Assembly: GCA_958510825.1 (NCBI GenBank)
Contig: OY294046.1
Span: 5,580,001 to 5,644,000, forward strand
Length of the DNA: 64,000 nucleotides
Origin: Brachypterus glaber
Taxonomy: Eukaryota > Arthropoda > Insecta > Coleoptera > Kateretidae
Direction of reading: 5' to 3'
Below the pieces are notes generated by a model. That model saw nothing but the letters and a program-made list of their open reading frames with translations, did no database searches and had not been told where the DNA came from. The position numbers and the translations under genes are program-made. This document shows positions 1 through 10,777 of the stretch, piece after piece (the stretch's first letter is position 1; every line of letters starts with the position of its first letter).

Positions 1-475
1 TGTGTTTACTAACTGGGAATAACTGAACGTATGCATCTTCTATTCTTACTCCGGGTGGCCACCCTAAAATAAAAAGTACATAATTCCAAAAATTCCAATT
101 CCAAACATATTCTTTAATGACCTGAAGCAAATTTTGAAAGGCCTTTAGCAAGAAAGTACGAAAACTTTCCTTAAAACGTTGTTTCACACTTCAAATTTGA
201 TGCGCTGTGGTCCGAGATATTATTATTCAAAATTATATGATAGTAGCTGGCCTTTGATCTTGGCTACCTGATAACGTTAAATTTACTATTTACCTGATTT
301 TTAAAATATTTCGTGAACAAAAAACCGATAAGATTCCATTTTTGGTTATTGGAGGTTAAACTTTTTAAAAAATTGACTAAACTTAAAAAAAAACTAACTT
401 TTTTTCGAAAAAATAAATGAAAAAAAAATATTTTTATTTCAACCATTTTTACTTTGGATGAAAAAATTAAATTTT
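1..475. other. A+T-rich DNA without recognised gene
   Basis: Only short reading frames dominated by A and T runs occur here on both strands. I see no splice-bounded exon, no RNA gene and no inverted repeat. Confidence 0.5.
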
Positions 476-1131
476 TTCTTCAAGCGTACTAAAATGTTCA
501 TATTTTATAACTAAACACACTAGTTAGAAGTGATCTATTTTTTTACAGTAAAAAAATGAGTTTATTGATGTACGCCGTAAAAAAAATGTTAGTTAGCAAA
601 ACCACCACTGGTGGCAGCACTCTTTGACTTTGATTACAGCCGTACCTCAAACTTGTTTGTTTATTATGTAAGCAGGTGGTTGACTCGAGATTTTGTGCAA
701 AAACCTTGTGTGAAATTGATTAAAAATGATTGATATGGTTTATACACCTACAAATCTCTCCGAAATTTCAAATGCTACATAATGTAGCCTACATTAGACA
801 AGTTACCATCGAAATCGTAAAAAGTGTCGATTTAGGGTACGAAAAAATTTTAAATGAGCCAAGGAAGGTTTAAGTTTATTTCGAAAGGGTTTTATTGGCC
901 TATTTTAATAAAAAAAAACGTACTTTATTACTGAATCAAGTAAATTCAAAAATTAATATTTAAAAAAATATATATAGGATGCTTGAAGAAAAAATAGTAT
1001 GTTTCACTCAGAGGAAAAGTGCTTTTTCTACTCGTCTGTAGTTTCAGGACTCCGCTTCGCGTCTTCCGTAAATTGTACAGACTACTAAAAAAAGCTTCAC
1101 TTTTCCTCTTAGTAAAATAATATACCATTTT
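476..1131 (+). repeat. Interspersed repeat family A, copy 1
   Basis: This block recurs at 32663-33315 (same strand) and 60179-60789 (opposite strand). The first ~515 bp is bounded by short inverted ends reading CTTCAAGCGTAC and, at the other side, GGATGCTTGAAG. It is followed in all copies by a second palindromic block of about 130 bp, with arms GAGGAAAAGTG and CACTTTTCCTC, around a conserved core that includes ACTCCGCTTCGCGTC. Two MITE-like units therefore travel together. No coding potential is visible. Confidence 0.75.
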
Positions 1132-1189
1132 TTTCAATTGTTTTTCGACTGTCGAAATGCAATAAACCAGCCACTGTACGTGCAATTTA

Positions 1190-1276
1190 ACAAGCCGTGA
1201 AGGTATGTACTGTTACGCATTCCATTATATACTATTCACAGTAAATTGTATATTGAATTTTCCCAAATAGTTAAAA
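1190..1276 (+). repeat. Short dispersed repeat, partner at 5947-6032
   Basis: The sequence from the CAAGCCGTGAAGG motif to GAATTTTCCCAAATA is repeated in reverse complement at 5947-6032. Both copies contain the string ATTCCATTATATA. The two together form a widely spaced inverted pair about 4.7 kb apart. Confidence 0.65.
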
Positions 1277-1721
1277 AAAAATTAAAAAGATCCTTTTTTG
1301 AAAAACGAAAAAATAAAAAAAATATATAAATTTTTTTCCAAATTTTTCTTTTTTTTTAATTTTCTTTTTGCGAAAAGCGAAAAAAATTTTGAAAAAGATT
1401 AAAAAAAAATGAAAACAAACCTCGGTATGTAATCCCAATCCGCCCAGTACTTTACTAATTGATAAATAGGTTTTTTATTATGTCATTAAAATCTGTAAAA
1501 ATCATTTCCTTTAAATTTTAATATAAGATATAATTACAGTGTTAGTTAATCACAGTTACATAATAGTATCTGCGGATAATATAAAAAAATAAAAATCAAA
1601 AAATACTGCTGCCAATAAAGGAATACTTTCCTCTGTGGGTTAATTAAAAAAAAACAATTCAGAAACATAAAAAAAAATAACTTTTTTTTCGAAAAACTAA
1701 AAAGCAAAGAAAAAAAACTTT

Positions 1722-2045
1722 TATCCAATACATACAGATAATAAGACAATTACCAGCTTTATTTTAAATAGATAAACTCAATAATAACCCCAGCGTTGCT
1801 TTTACTTTATTGAGTGGATAATTATTTATTTTACCCACTCAACTGTCAATTGTCAAATTATTTTTTTGTAAATGTCATTAAAATTTTTAATAAAAATATG
1901 AATTCCTAAGCTATTTATTGGATAAAACCTTGTATGGCACTCATGGGTAAACCAATATTGCCCTCTCGAAAATTAACCTGCTTGGCTGACGCCTCGTTAA
2001 TTTTCTCATGGGCAATATCTTACTAGTACCACTAGTACCCTAAAT
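1722..2045 (+). repeat. Interspersed repeat family K, copy 1
   Basis: About 320 bp is closely matched, in the same orientation, by 55979-56310 inside the second intron of the cathepsin L gene. Shared landmarks are TATCCAATACATACAG, ATTGAGTGGATAATTATT and the paired motifs GAAAATTAACCTG and GTTAATTTTCTCATGGG, which form a small inverted repeat near the right end. No open frame is conserved. Confidence 0.75.
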
Positions 2046-2988
2046 AACTATTTTTTTAAACAATAGTTTTTACTCCAGTTTACCCCCTAACTCCACTCCG
2101 ATTTTTATCTAAAACAATCCCAGTCTAGAACTTTGGATAAGGGACCAATGGTTCAAATTTGAGGTTTTAAACTCAAAACGTTTTTAAGTTATCGTGGTCA
2201 CAAATTTCCCAGACAGACAAACCGACAGACAGATATTTTTTTTACGGAAATCATCCTTTTGGATACAAAACGTCGTGAAAAAAAAATCAATACTTTTAGT
2301 AACGCAAGACTTTCCTCTGGAAAAGCGTGTTTCGGCTGTTTACGGGCCTTAGTTATTACACAAAAAGATTTCGTCCCCTTACCCCACACCAACCACCAAA
2401 AATATTCCCATCCGAAAACATTGTAGGCACAAAATTTCCGGACTAACGGGAAAAGCTTTTCACGGAAATCGGCTTTCTTTTAAAAAAAAAATTTCAATTT
2501 ACGTTTCCCCCTATTATAGAAAAGTCTTGGGTTATTAAAAAGAAATATTGTTATATACATTTTTAACGTTTTTTGATGTTTTATATTCAAAAAAGTAATT
2601 TCCAGGAAAAAATCTGTTTGTTGGTCTCTGTGAAAATTTATCACGGTATTATCGTGACCGTTACCGAGTAACTTAAGAACGCCTTGAGCTAAAAACCTTA
2701 TGCAAAGTACTCGGAATGAATTATTTTTTGTAAAAATCGGGGTGGGGTAAGCAAAGGAGGAAGAACTGTTTTTTACTATATATATATTTTTATTTTTTAG
2801 AGGTTTTTTTTTGAAAAACTTGCAAAAATATTTATTTTGTGTTGGATAAAAATCGGGGTGTGTTCGGGGGGCCAAAGTAGGTAAGAAAAAAATAAATCAA
2901 TTTTTTTTTGTTCGAAAATAAAAGTACCTAAACCTTTTTTGTGGGATTTTTTTTTTTGAATTTTTTAAACATTTTTTTATATAACTAT
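2046..2988. other. Gene-free DNA with a GTCTGTC/CGATAACT module
   Basis: No gene is supported. The stretch around 2180-2240 contains, on the minus strand, CTGTCTGTCGG followed some 30 bases later by CACGATAACTT. The same arrangement is found at about 5563-5610 and 34950-35010 in otherwise different repeats. Confidence 0.45.
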
Positions 2989-2989
2989 A

Positions 2990-3708
2990 CAGGGTGATCA
3001 GTAACTGGCATGCCAAAAAGGTGATTCTACATCCAAAAATATGAAAAAAAGTTTCCATAAAGGTTTGTCCGGAAATGAGCCCTACGGGAGCTACGGCCCT
3101 TTGAAGATGACATATTGAATGGGGAACAAAAAAAAAACATCAATAAAATTTTATTGCTGCAGGGTGATTCTTCATTTAAAACTGAGCAAAAAAGTATTCT
3201 TCAACAAAACACCTAAATTTAATATTTAATTTAATAGCCTTTTAAAAAGTAACGTTTTTGGGGGCACAAAATGTTACTTCCTCTTAATTGCATTTTTTTT
3301 AAACGGTTGCTCCTACAGTATTACCCTTGACATTTTTTATGTATTTTTACTCAAGGAATCCATATTTTTTACAAAAAATCTAAAAAAGTACACATAAAAA
3401 AGTTTGCGGCAAAAATGTGATAAGTCTAATACATTTTTCCGTCTAGGGACGCCTCTGGATAAATTCAAAAAAATAAATTAACATAAACTTATTGCCCTTA
3501 TTAATACTAGTATACATGCAAAAGCGCGTTGCTCTAGCTTAAAGGGTACCAGAGTTATTAATTAAAAACCTTATTTTTATTACAATTTTAAAGGGCCGTA
3601 GCTTTCTAAGGGCTTATTTGCGAACCAACCTTTATAGGGACATTTTTTGATAGTTTTGGATGCAGTATCACCTCCTAAATTTTAGCATGCCAGTTATTGA
3701 TCACCCTG
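2990..3708. mobile_element. MITE with long TIRs and TA target duplication
   Basis: The ends read CAGGGTGATCAGTAACTGGC and, in reverse complement, CAGGGTGATCAATAACTGGC. Similarity of the two arms continues for roughly 110-130 bp through the motif GGGCCGTAGC. Both ends are flanked by TA, as expected for a Tc1/mariner-type element. The ~719 bp interior has no transposase, so this is a non-autonomous element. Comparable elements starting C(A/C)GGGTG lie at 20099-20877 and 26880-27560. Confidence 0.8.
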
Positions 3709-4539
3709 TATATAGGACAGCGGTATTTTTTTTTTAACGCAAGACTTTCCTAGATTTTATCTGCAGGTAAAAGTAAAAGAAAATCATTTCCTACAAAGTT
3801 ACAATACCTATTTAACTATGTTAATCGCGATAGAGAAAATAAATACAAGTGTATTACATAACGCACGGATTATATCTCGTTCGAAAAATACCACGAGAAA
3901 GTGAAGAAAGGAAAAAAAAATTAATGTGGCACGTACCTGGTATGGAACTTATAAGACACACAAACAAAAAATCAGATACACCCATGATCTATGGATTCAA
4001 AATAGTATTTGCAGCGGTGGTGAGTGAACTTAGGTGCCAATTTTGCTCTTATTGGTAGGGGTTACAAGTTGAAGAAAAATGATTTCGCGTCGAGCCATTT
4101 CATCGGCACACACCGAAAAACTATGTAATTATATATAACTAATATAATATTATTGGTAATGTAACAAAACTCTAGTCATACCTATGGCGAAGCCCGGGCA
4201 CAGGGGTCACCGAGGGTACGAAGACCATTTTAGTTGATTTAAGGACCTATTAAATAGGTCTGTTTTCAGAACCTTGCTTCGTTTTTCTCGAGCAGCTCGT
4301 TTATTTGAGATATAGCCAAACAGTGTTTGTTTTTTTTTTGTAGTTTTAGTAAAAAAAATAATTAATGTCTAATTAATTTTTTTTGTCGTGGGTTTATTCT
4401 TTAGATTTAAGCCAAAAAAGCGGTTTTAGAATATCTTTATTCCTTTGTTTTAGACTTCTAAATTCAAAAAATTAGATTTTTCGCGTTTTTTCGATATATT
4501 TTGATAAAAACTTTATATAAATATTAAAGATATATCTCT
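3709..4539. other. Gene-free intergenic DNA
   Basis: There is no convincing gene. A 69-codon frame at 3849-4058 ends beside a donor-like GGTGGTGAGTG, but it has no recognisable domain or matching acceptor phase. I treat it as unsupported. Confidence 0.4.
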
Positions 4540-5250
4540 GATACTAATATAATACTAATACTACTAATACTAATACTAATACTAATACTAATACTAACAC
4601 TAATACTAATACTAATACTAATACTAATACTAATACTAATACTAATACTAATACTAATACTAATACTAATACTAATACTAATACTAATACTAATACTAAT
4701 ACTAATACTAATACTAATACTAATACTAATACTAATACTAATACTAATACTAATACTAATACTAATACTAATACTAATACTAATACTAATACTAATACTA
4801 ATACTAATACTAATACTAATACTAATACTAATACTAATACTAATACTAATACTAATACTAATACTAATACTAATACTAATACTAATACTAATACTAATAC
4901 TAATACTAATACTAATACTAATACTAATACTAATACTAATACTAATACTAATACTAATACTAATACTAATACTAATACTAATACTAATACTAATACTAAT
5001 ACTAATACTAATACTAATACTAATACTAATACTAATACTAATACTAATACTAATACTAATACTAATACTAATACTAATACTAATACTAATACTAATACTA
5101 ATACTAATACTAATACTAATACTAATACTAATACTAATATAATACTAATACTAATACTAATACTAATACCAATACCAATACTAATACTAATACTAATATT
5201 AATACTAATACTAATACTAATACTAATACTAATACTAATATAATACTAAT
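4540..5250. repeat. (TAATAC)n hexanucleotide satellite, about 0.7 kb
   Basis: A near-perfect tandem array of the unit ACTAAT/TAATAC runs for about 700 bp. It is almost uninterrupted between 4600 and 5135. Degenerate units (ACTAATATA, ACCAAT, ATTAAT) are concentrated at both edges, the usual pattern for an array homogenised by slippage in its centre. It has no coding potential. Confidence 0.97.
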
Positions 5251-5425
5251 TGCATATATATTATACATATGTGCAGTTTGTAAAAATAAAAAGTTTTAGA
5301 TTGAATCCAGTAATGAAGACTTTACGAGGAGTTATTAATAGCAGAAAATATTATATTGAATTATTTAATGTTTTTTTAATGTTTTAAAGCAGGGAAAATA
5401 GTTTTTTTTATTTTTCTTTTTATTA

Positions 5426-5512
5426 TATTATTCACAGCGCCTGCGCTAGAATAATATTATACGGTACTTTCGAATTTCCCAAAATCGTCAAAAAACGTCC
5501 TAGACAAAAAAT
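5426..5512 (+). repeat. Short dispersed repeat, inverted partner at 33482-33575
   Basis: The sequence from ATATTATTCACAGCGC through ACGGTACTTTCG to CCAAAATCGTCAAAAAACG matches the reverse complement of 33482-33575. The partner lies in an intron of Ing3. Confidence 0.6.
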
Positions 5513-5946
5513 TATTGGATACAAATGAGTTTCATGAAAAAATAAGAAACTCTGAAAATGACCGTCTGTCCGTCCGATGTCACGATTATTGTAGACACGA
5601 TAACTCCAGAACGAATTATCCGATCGACACGAAATTTTCAGGAAAAATCAAGTTCTATGAGGGGAAGATCCCTATTTTTTTTCAAAGTAATCCCCACAAA
5701 AACAAAAAAGTTATGAGTGGTTAAACTTTATTAAAAAATAACTATCATTCTCAAAAAAAAATGCTGTTCGCAAAAAGAAAAAAAGAATAAGTTTTTTTTT
5801 GAATTTTTTTTTTGTTTTTTTGCAAAAATAAAATTTAAAAAAAAATGAAAAATTTTGAAAATTTTTTTCGTTTTTTTTATTTATTTTTTTCGCTTTTAAA
5901 AAAAAGATCCTTTTTTAATTTTTTTTTGAAAATATTTATTTTTTAA
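5513..5946. other. Gene-free DNA with GTCTGTCCGTCC module
   Basis: This is A+T-rich sequence. The segment 5560-5625 contains CCGTCTGTCCGTCC and then ACACGATAACTCC, the module also seen near 2200 and 34950. The rest consists of homopolymer runs of A and T. Confidence 0.45.
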
Positions 5947-6032
5947 ATATTTGGGAAAATTCAATATACCATTTACTGTGAATAATATATAATGGAATGC
6001 GTAGCATTACATATCGCCACGGCTTGTTTTCA
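5947..6032 (-). repeat. Short dispersed repeat, partner of 1190-1276
   Basis: This is the reverse-complement copy of 1190-1276. It keeps the motifs TATTTGGGAAAATTC, TTTACTGTGAATA and CCACGGCTTG. Confidence 0.65.
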
Positions 6033-6428
6033 TAATAAATTATTTTGTTGCTCTTCTAAAAATAAATATCCAAATATATAATAAAAATAAAAAAAATTTT
6101 TTTTTGAATTTAGAAAATCCGCTATTTTTGGATTAAAGCTCGGATTAAAGCCTCATAAACAAATGCACGACAAAAAAAATACTTTAATTTTTTTTTGTTA
6201 ACAACCATGGGAAAAAAAACATTGTGCGTTATATCTCAAAAAAAAAACAAGCTGATCATGAAAAAAGTTTCGAAATCAGCGCCAGAATCCAATAAAAAAA
6301 GAGCAGTGTTTTCAAAAAAAGTCAAAAAACTGCAGATATAATTATTATACATATATGTATAATTATAATCAATTAAAACTTTATATACACAAAAAAAAGC
6401 CAAACATTTATGACATTATTTGAGGCAT

Positions 6429-7008
6429 GTGGGATCAAAAGGTGATAAGTCCAACTTTTGGAAAACCGCAAAAAAAAAATAGCATTCTTTTTTGTACGAG
6501 ACATAAATTTGAAACTTGTGGCATTTCATTTAGTTTTCATCGATACAAAAATTATAACTTTTTGATCCTAATCTTTTTAAAAAAAGACTGTTTTTCAAAT
6601 GCCTTAAGAAGTCTTATGAAACGTATGCTTTATGACATTTTTTCTATTTTACTTTATTTGAAGTTCAGCTTAATTTTTTTATTCTAGACAAATAACTTAT
6701 GTCATCAGATTTTGACTAGTTGAAAAACGCCAGACCGTTTGAATAGAGTCAAAGGGAGCGTTCAAGTATTACGAAACGCTCCTAGGGGGGAGTCATTTTG
6801 GAGTGTTACGCCCATGTTAATGGTATAGGAAAACAGCGTTACAGGGGGGGGGGTCCAAAATGATCAAAATTTACGATACGTAATACTTGAACGTTACCAA
6901 ATGTTTAATATTTTTTATTCTGTTTTTATATTTTTCCCTTTACTTACTGGTTTTAGGAATTTTTTCTTAAATATCAAAAAAGTTTTTGGACTTATCACCT
7001 TTTGCTCC
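6429..7008. mobile_element. TIR element hosting a nested MITE
   Basis: The inverted ends are CAAAAGGTGATAAGTCCAA near 6435 and TTGGACTTATCACCTTTTG near 6986, about 30 bp each. The interior is A+T rich, with no transposase. A copy of MITE family B (6754-6898) is inserted inside it and is therefore younger. Confidence 0.7.
6754..6898. mobile_element. MITE family B, full copy 1
   Basis: The outer motifs are GTTCAAGTATTACG and CGTAATACTTGAACG. The interior includes a G run (CTAGGGGGG), TGTTACGCCCATG and TCCAAAATGATC. Full copies are at 19212-19354 and 36198-36317. Single right arms are found alone at 18965, 19743, 33411 and 56578. Confidence 0.8.
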
Positions 7009-7296
7009 ATTTATGGACGAGCCATAAGCGTGTATGTAATTATTAAATTTTATGGGAATATTAACTGCCTCATAAAACAATAAAATAAAAATTACAAACC
7101 ATTTATTACCTAGAGGTAATAAATGGATATGTCCATAACCTTTACACTGACACATTCGCGGTCAAACTAATTTTTGGAAAATGTACGATTACGGCTTTTT
7201 TTTTTCTAGATAATATTTTTAAAATAATTTAAAGCATTTTTGAATAACCTCGTCATTAGCGTGGGTGACGCGAAGGTGGTAGTGTTAAACATATAA

Positions 7297-7431
7297 GGTC
7301 CACTTGCGCCAAATCTTAAACTGGGATTATGTCAACTAAACTGAGTTTAAGTTAAAAATACTGCATTCTGATTGGTTGACCGTCCATTTAATCCAAGTTT
7401 AAAATTAAACCAACTTTGGTGCAAGTGGCCC
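7297..7431. mobile_element. PIF/Harbinger-like MITE with TAA target duplication
   Basis: The ends are GGTCCACTTGCGCCAAA and, in reverse complement, GGGCCACTTGCACCAAA. They are flanked on both sides by TAA. A 3-bp TWA duplication and GG(G/T)-type ends are typical of PIF/Harbinger elements. The element is about 135 bp and non-coding. Confidence 0.7.
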
Positions 7432-8189
7432 TAAAAATGGCGTAAGTTTTTCGCGCCAGCTGTATCAAGTAATTTATGTAAAAATGTGTTTGTTAAGAAA
7501 ATATTATTAAATCTACAATCGGTTTAACTATTGATATTGATTTTACAATGGAATGTTAGTATATGTAATTTAGTGGTTGAATCTGGATTAGGGTTATTCA
7601 CATGTTTTTGAAATTATGATAGAAGAAATTTTATTTATTTGAAACAAGGATAACACTTGTACCTGGCAAAGGGACGAGTTCAAGACCAAAAGGTCATAAT
7701 TAATGAAGAGAAGAAGAAGTAAACAGTTAAGAAGTCTTACAAAAGACCAGGCCAAAAGAAAGCGATGTATATGTGAGAATTGGGAGGTCCCACAAGAAGT
7801 CTTACAGAAGACCAGGCTTCATTTTATCGAATTTTGCGTAGAGTACTTATTTTATCAAAACGGCACACAGCCAAAACTTTCAAAACTAAAATCTCAAAAT
7901 CTATTGGATGCGCATTAATTTTTTTAAACAAACCTGAAAAAAAAATTAAAAAATACTAAAAAGTAATAAAAAAAATGATTTTTCTATTTTATCTTGAGGG
8001 GCAAATATCTCAGAGTAGGGGGGCCGTAGCCAAAAAATTTATATGAACTTGTGGCATTTTTTTGACGAGATCTGATTACCCCTAAGAGATTTTGGAAACA
8101 TTCCTGGACACCCTGTATACATATACGTGCATATATACTGAATGAATAAATAAATATTAACTAACTAAATATAAAGTTTTTCTCAGAGG
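7432..8189. other. Gene-free DNA
   Basis: No gene is supported. A 71-codon frame (7703-7918) contains two direct copies of AGAAGTCTTAC(A/G)(A/G)AAGACCAGGC about 67 bp apart. It looks like a small duplication rather than a protein gene. Confidence 0.45.
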
Positions 8190-8542
8190 CAAACGTATTT
8201 ATCGAAGTATAACAGCATATTAGACGAAAAATATTTAGGGCCACCTAAAAAGGTGGCTATTTTATAAATAAATGTATCGAAATGTTTAAAAATATTATTA
8301 TTCCTAAAATATATTAAGATTTATTTATATGAATAAATTTGTCTCCAGCTGCCCTTTTATGATGCAGGTAGAAATTTCCTAGTTGGCCACGCTCCTTCCG
8401 AAAGTTAAAAATTAAACGTAATCATAACGTATTTCTAACGTTTAAGGTTTGATTCTAACATTAAAAAGCGGGACATTTGCACATATTTTATAAAGTTTTC
8501 TAACATTAGAAAAACGTTGTTCTAACGTTAAATTTCTACTAG
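8190..8542 (-). mobile_element. MITE family D, partial copy 1
   Basis: This copy shares CTCAGAGGCAAACGTATTTATCG, TTAGGGCCACCTAAAAAGG and the terminal AAATTTCTACTAGGG with the copies at 17291-17880, 31412-32228 and 37579-43790. It is 5'-truncated and degraded. The family has long inverted arms rich in the palindromic AACGTTAG motif. Confidence 0.75.
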
Positions 8543-8544
8543 GG

Positions 8545-8672
8545 TAATGCAGGTACTGCTGCAGAATAATGCAGAATAATGCAAGTAATGCAGATAATGC
8601 AGATGTAATGCACAGTAGTGCAAATAATGTACGTAATTTACAGATAATGCACATTTAATGCAAGTAATGCAG
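8545..8672. repeat. Short tandem array of TAATGCAG-like units
   Basis: Degenerate 8-10 bp units (TAATGCAGA, TAATGCAAG, TAATGCACA) repeat about twelve times. Reading frames across it are low-complexity artefacts. Confidence 0.75.
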
Positions 8673-8679
8673 GTCTGCA

Positions 8680-9117
8680 CAGGGCCGTAGCGAAGGAGAT
8701 TTGGTGGGGGGGGGGGGGAGGAGGTCAAAAATTAAAACTTTTTTTAGCCTAAAAACACAACTCTTTTGCTCGACAAAAAAAAGTTCATGACTAAAAAAAA
8801 AAGGTCCCACCCTTTCTCAAAACTCAAAAAAAAGTTAATGACTAAAAACAAAAAGGTCCCGCCCTTCATAATGAAATATGCAAGTTTTATATTTTGAATC
8901 CACGAAATATGCAAGTTTTTTGAAAATCCCAAAAAATATGCAATCCATGAAATTATTTAAAACTTTTTTTTCCAAAAAATTAAAAATTTATTTTTTTTTT
9001 AACCCATGAAATATGCAACTTTTATGTTTTTAATCCATGAAATATGCAATTTTTTTTTGATTTTAAGATAGGTGGGGGGGAGGCTTCCCCCCATGCCCCA
9101 CATAGCTACGGCCCTGG
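8680..9117. mobile_element. hAT-like TIR element, non-autonomous
   Basis: The ends are CAGGGCCGTAGC and GCTACGGCCCTG, followed inward by G runs. The flanks GGTCTGCA and GGTCTTTT agree at the first five of eight positions, consistent with a decayed 8-bp duplication. The interior contains tandem units such as CCATGAAATATGCAA. No transposase is present. Confidence 0.6.
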
Positions 9118-10001
9118 GTCTTTTTATTAATGCAGACAGTTTTGTACTTGTATCGAATGCAGCAGTGATAAACCGATCTAGACCTACAGGGAAGAGTATT
9201 ATTTTGTTGGCAGCATATTTTTCCTTTTAATACATTTAGGAGAAACCTCGGGAGAAACTATTTTATTATCACTTATTGGCAGCAATATCTATATATTTTT
9301 TTATTTTGTTTATTTGTCAATGTATGCCCATGTAAAAAATCTAATTGGCAATGAAAAACCAATTGCCCAGTCAACACAAATACATGGCAGGAACATAGCA
9401 GGTACATAACCACTGTTCTATGTGATGTTGCAGACATGTAATTTTTATAGTCCATGTATAGTCCTTGGACTTTAACAATTCCGCCTCAAGTTATGTATCA
9501 GCTACATAACATGCTACATATCAGATACATACTAGGTACATAACAATAAAAGTAGGCGTTTCCGAATTTTACTTGTTATGGAGTGCATGATAGATTTAGA
9601 CATGGTGAACATTTTTACGTCTTTTTGATAAACCTAATAATTAAAGTATATAAATATCTTTATATGTAGCATCCATTTGGAGTTAAGTTGGCAACGCGAT
9701 ATCCGATACATCGGCTCCGTTCCAATCGATTAAAATATCAAAGTTTTCGGTATTTATATGCGAATAAAAGTGTAAAACAGTGTATTCCATGTAAATAAAC
9801 TACGGCCTTTAACAATTAAAAATAAAATAGGTGGAAAAGTAAAAACTTATTAAATAGTTGCTTTTAAAATATGTGAAAAGTGAAATGTAAATAAAACAAA
9901 ACAGTGCATTAACAAAAAACACAGAGATAAGGAACGATCTAGCGCGGTCGTGCGTTACGAGGGTTAAGTGAAAAGTTGAACAAAAATAACATTAAAATTA
10001 A

Positions 10002-10777
10002 ATGAGTTCAGATCGGAAAAGATATAGGAAAGAAGAACACGAAGATATATTTACAAAGAGCAAGAAGGTGTTAAGGTCTCCTGAGCAACGAAAACTTGGA
10101 CAGGCAGAATTAGGAAAAGGCACAGAAAAGGTAGAAATGTCACCACAAATGGAAGAAATTAAAATAATGATTCAACAAGTAATTAATAACCAAGAAAAAC
10201 ATAAAGAAGAGATCAAGGAAGAATTAAAAGAGATGAGAAAGGAAATGGAAAGAAAACAAGAAAAATGGGATAAGGAGAGAAATGAACTTGTAAAAAGAAT
10301 AGAAATTCTAGAAAGAAGATCAGACAAAGAAGAAAAAGAAAAAAAAAGAAGAATAACATTATTATAACGGGAATAGAATTTCAAAGGGGAAATGAAAAAA
10401 GGTCCGTAGAGGGCTTTATCGAAAACAATCTAAAAGTTAGAGCAACCGTGGTAGCAGCACACAAGATAATTAATCAATCTAAAATACCAATGACATTGGC
10501 AAAAATTGAAAGCTGGGAAGCTAAACAGGAAATAATGAAGGCAAAAAGTGAACTCAAAAATAATACAACCGCAAAAATATTTATTGAAAATGATATGACG
10601 TATGAAGAGAGAAAAATACAGAGAGAAATAAGAAACATAGGTAAAGAACAGAAACAATTAGGGAAAAATGTTGTAGTTGGATATAAAAAGATAACTATTG
10701 GTGAAGAAAAGTTTGTCTGGGATAATACATTAAAGGGAGTTGTAGCTGCTGAAAATAAAAATGTATTAAAAAACTAA
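10002..10777 (+). CDS. Retrotransposon ORF1 protein, nucleic-acid-binding (frame broken)
   Basis: Residues 1-121 (10002-10367) are charged and coiled-coil-like, with long Glu/Lys runs. The conserved downstream part (IIITGIEF, DMTYEERK) lies in the -1 frame and ends at TAA 10775-10777. This part resembles the RRM/C-terminal domain of non-LTR ORF1 proteins. The change of frame falls at a run of nine A at 10339-10347. Either one base has been gained or lost in this copy, or a -1 shift occurs on A-AAA-AAA. A single product would be about 259 residues. In the cell such proteins coat the element RNA. Confidence 0.75.
10768..10774 (+). promoter_or_regulatory. Candidate -1 ribosomal frameshift heptamer A-AAA-AAC
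   Basis: In the ORF1 frame the codons read TTA AAA AAC TAA. The heptamer is in the canonical X-XXY-YYZ register, directly before the stop. Slipping back one base leads into the long ORF2 frame (CTA AAT AAA AAT GGA), which is open from 10759. ORF2 has no ATG before its first endonuclease motif. The heptamer type is known from retroviruses and retroelements. Its use here is inference. Confidence 0.6.

Noticed and set aside
3849..4058. 69-codon frame ending beside GTGAGT
   Set aside because: It has no recognised domain, no clear acceptor and no neighbouring exon in phase.
4540..5250. Regular array that could be taken for a CRISPR or a coding repeat
   Set aside because: It is a continuous hexanucleotide without spacers, in a eukaryotic genome, with no cas genes.
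7703..7918. Basic 71-codon frame
   Set aside because: It consists of two direct copies of a short segment and A-rich sequence, with no conserved domain.
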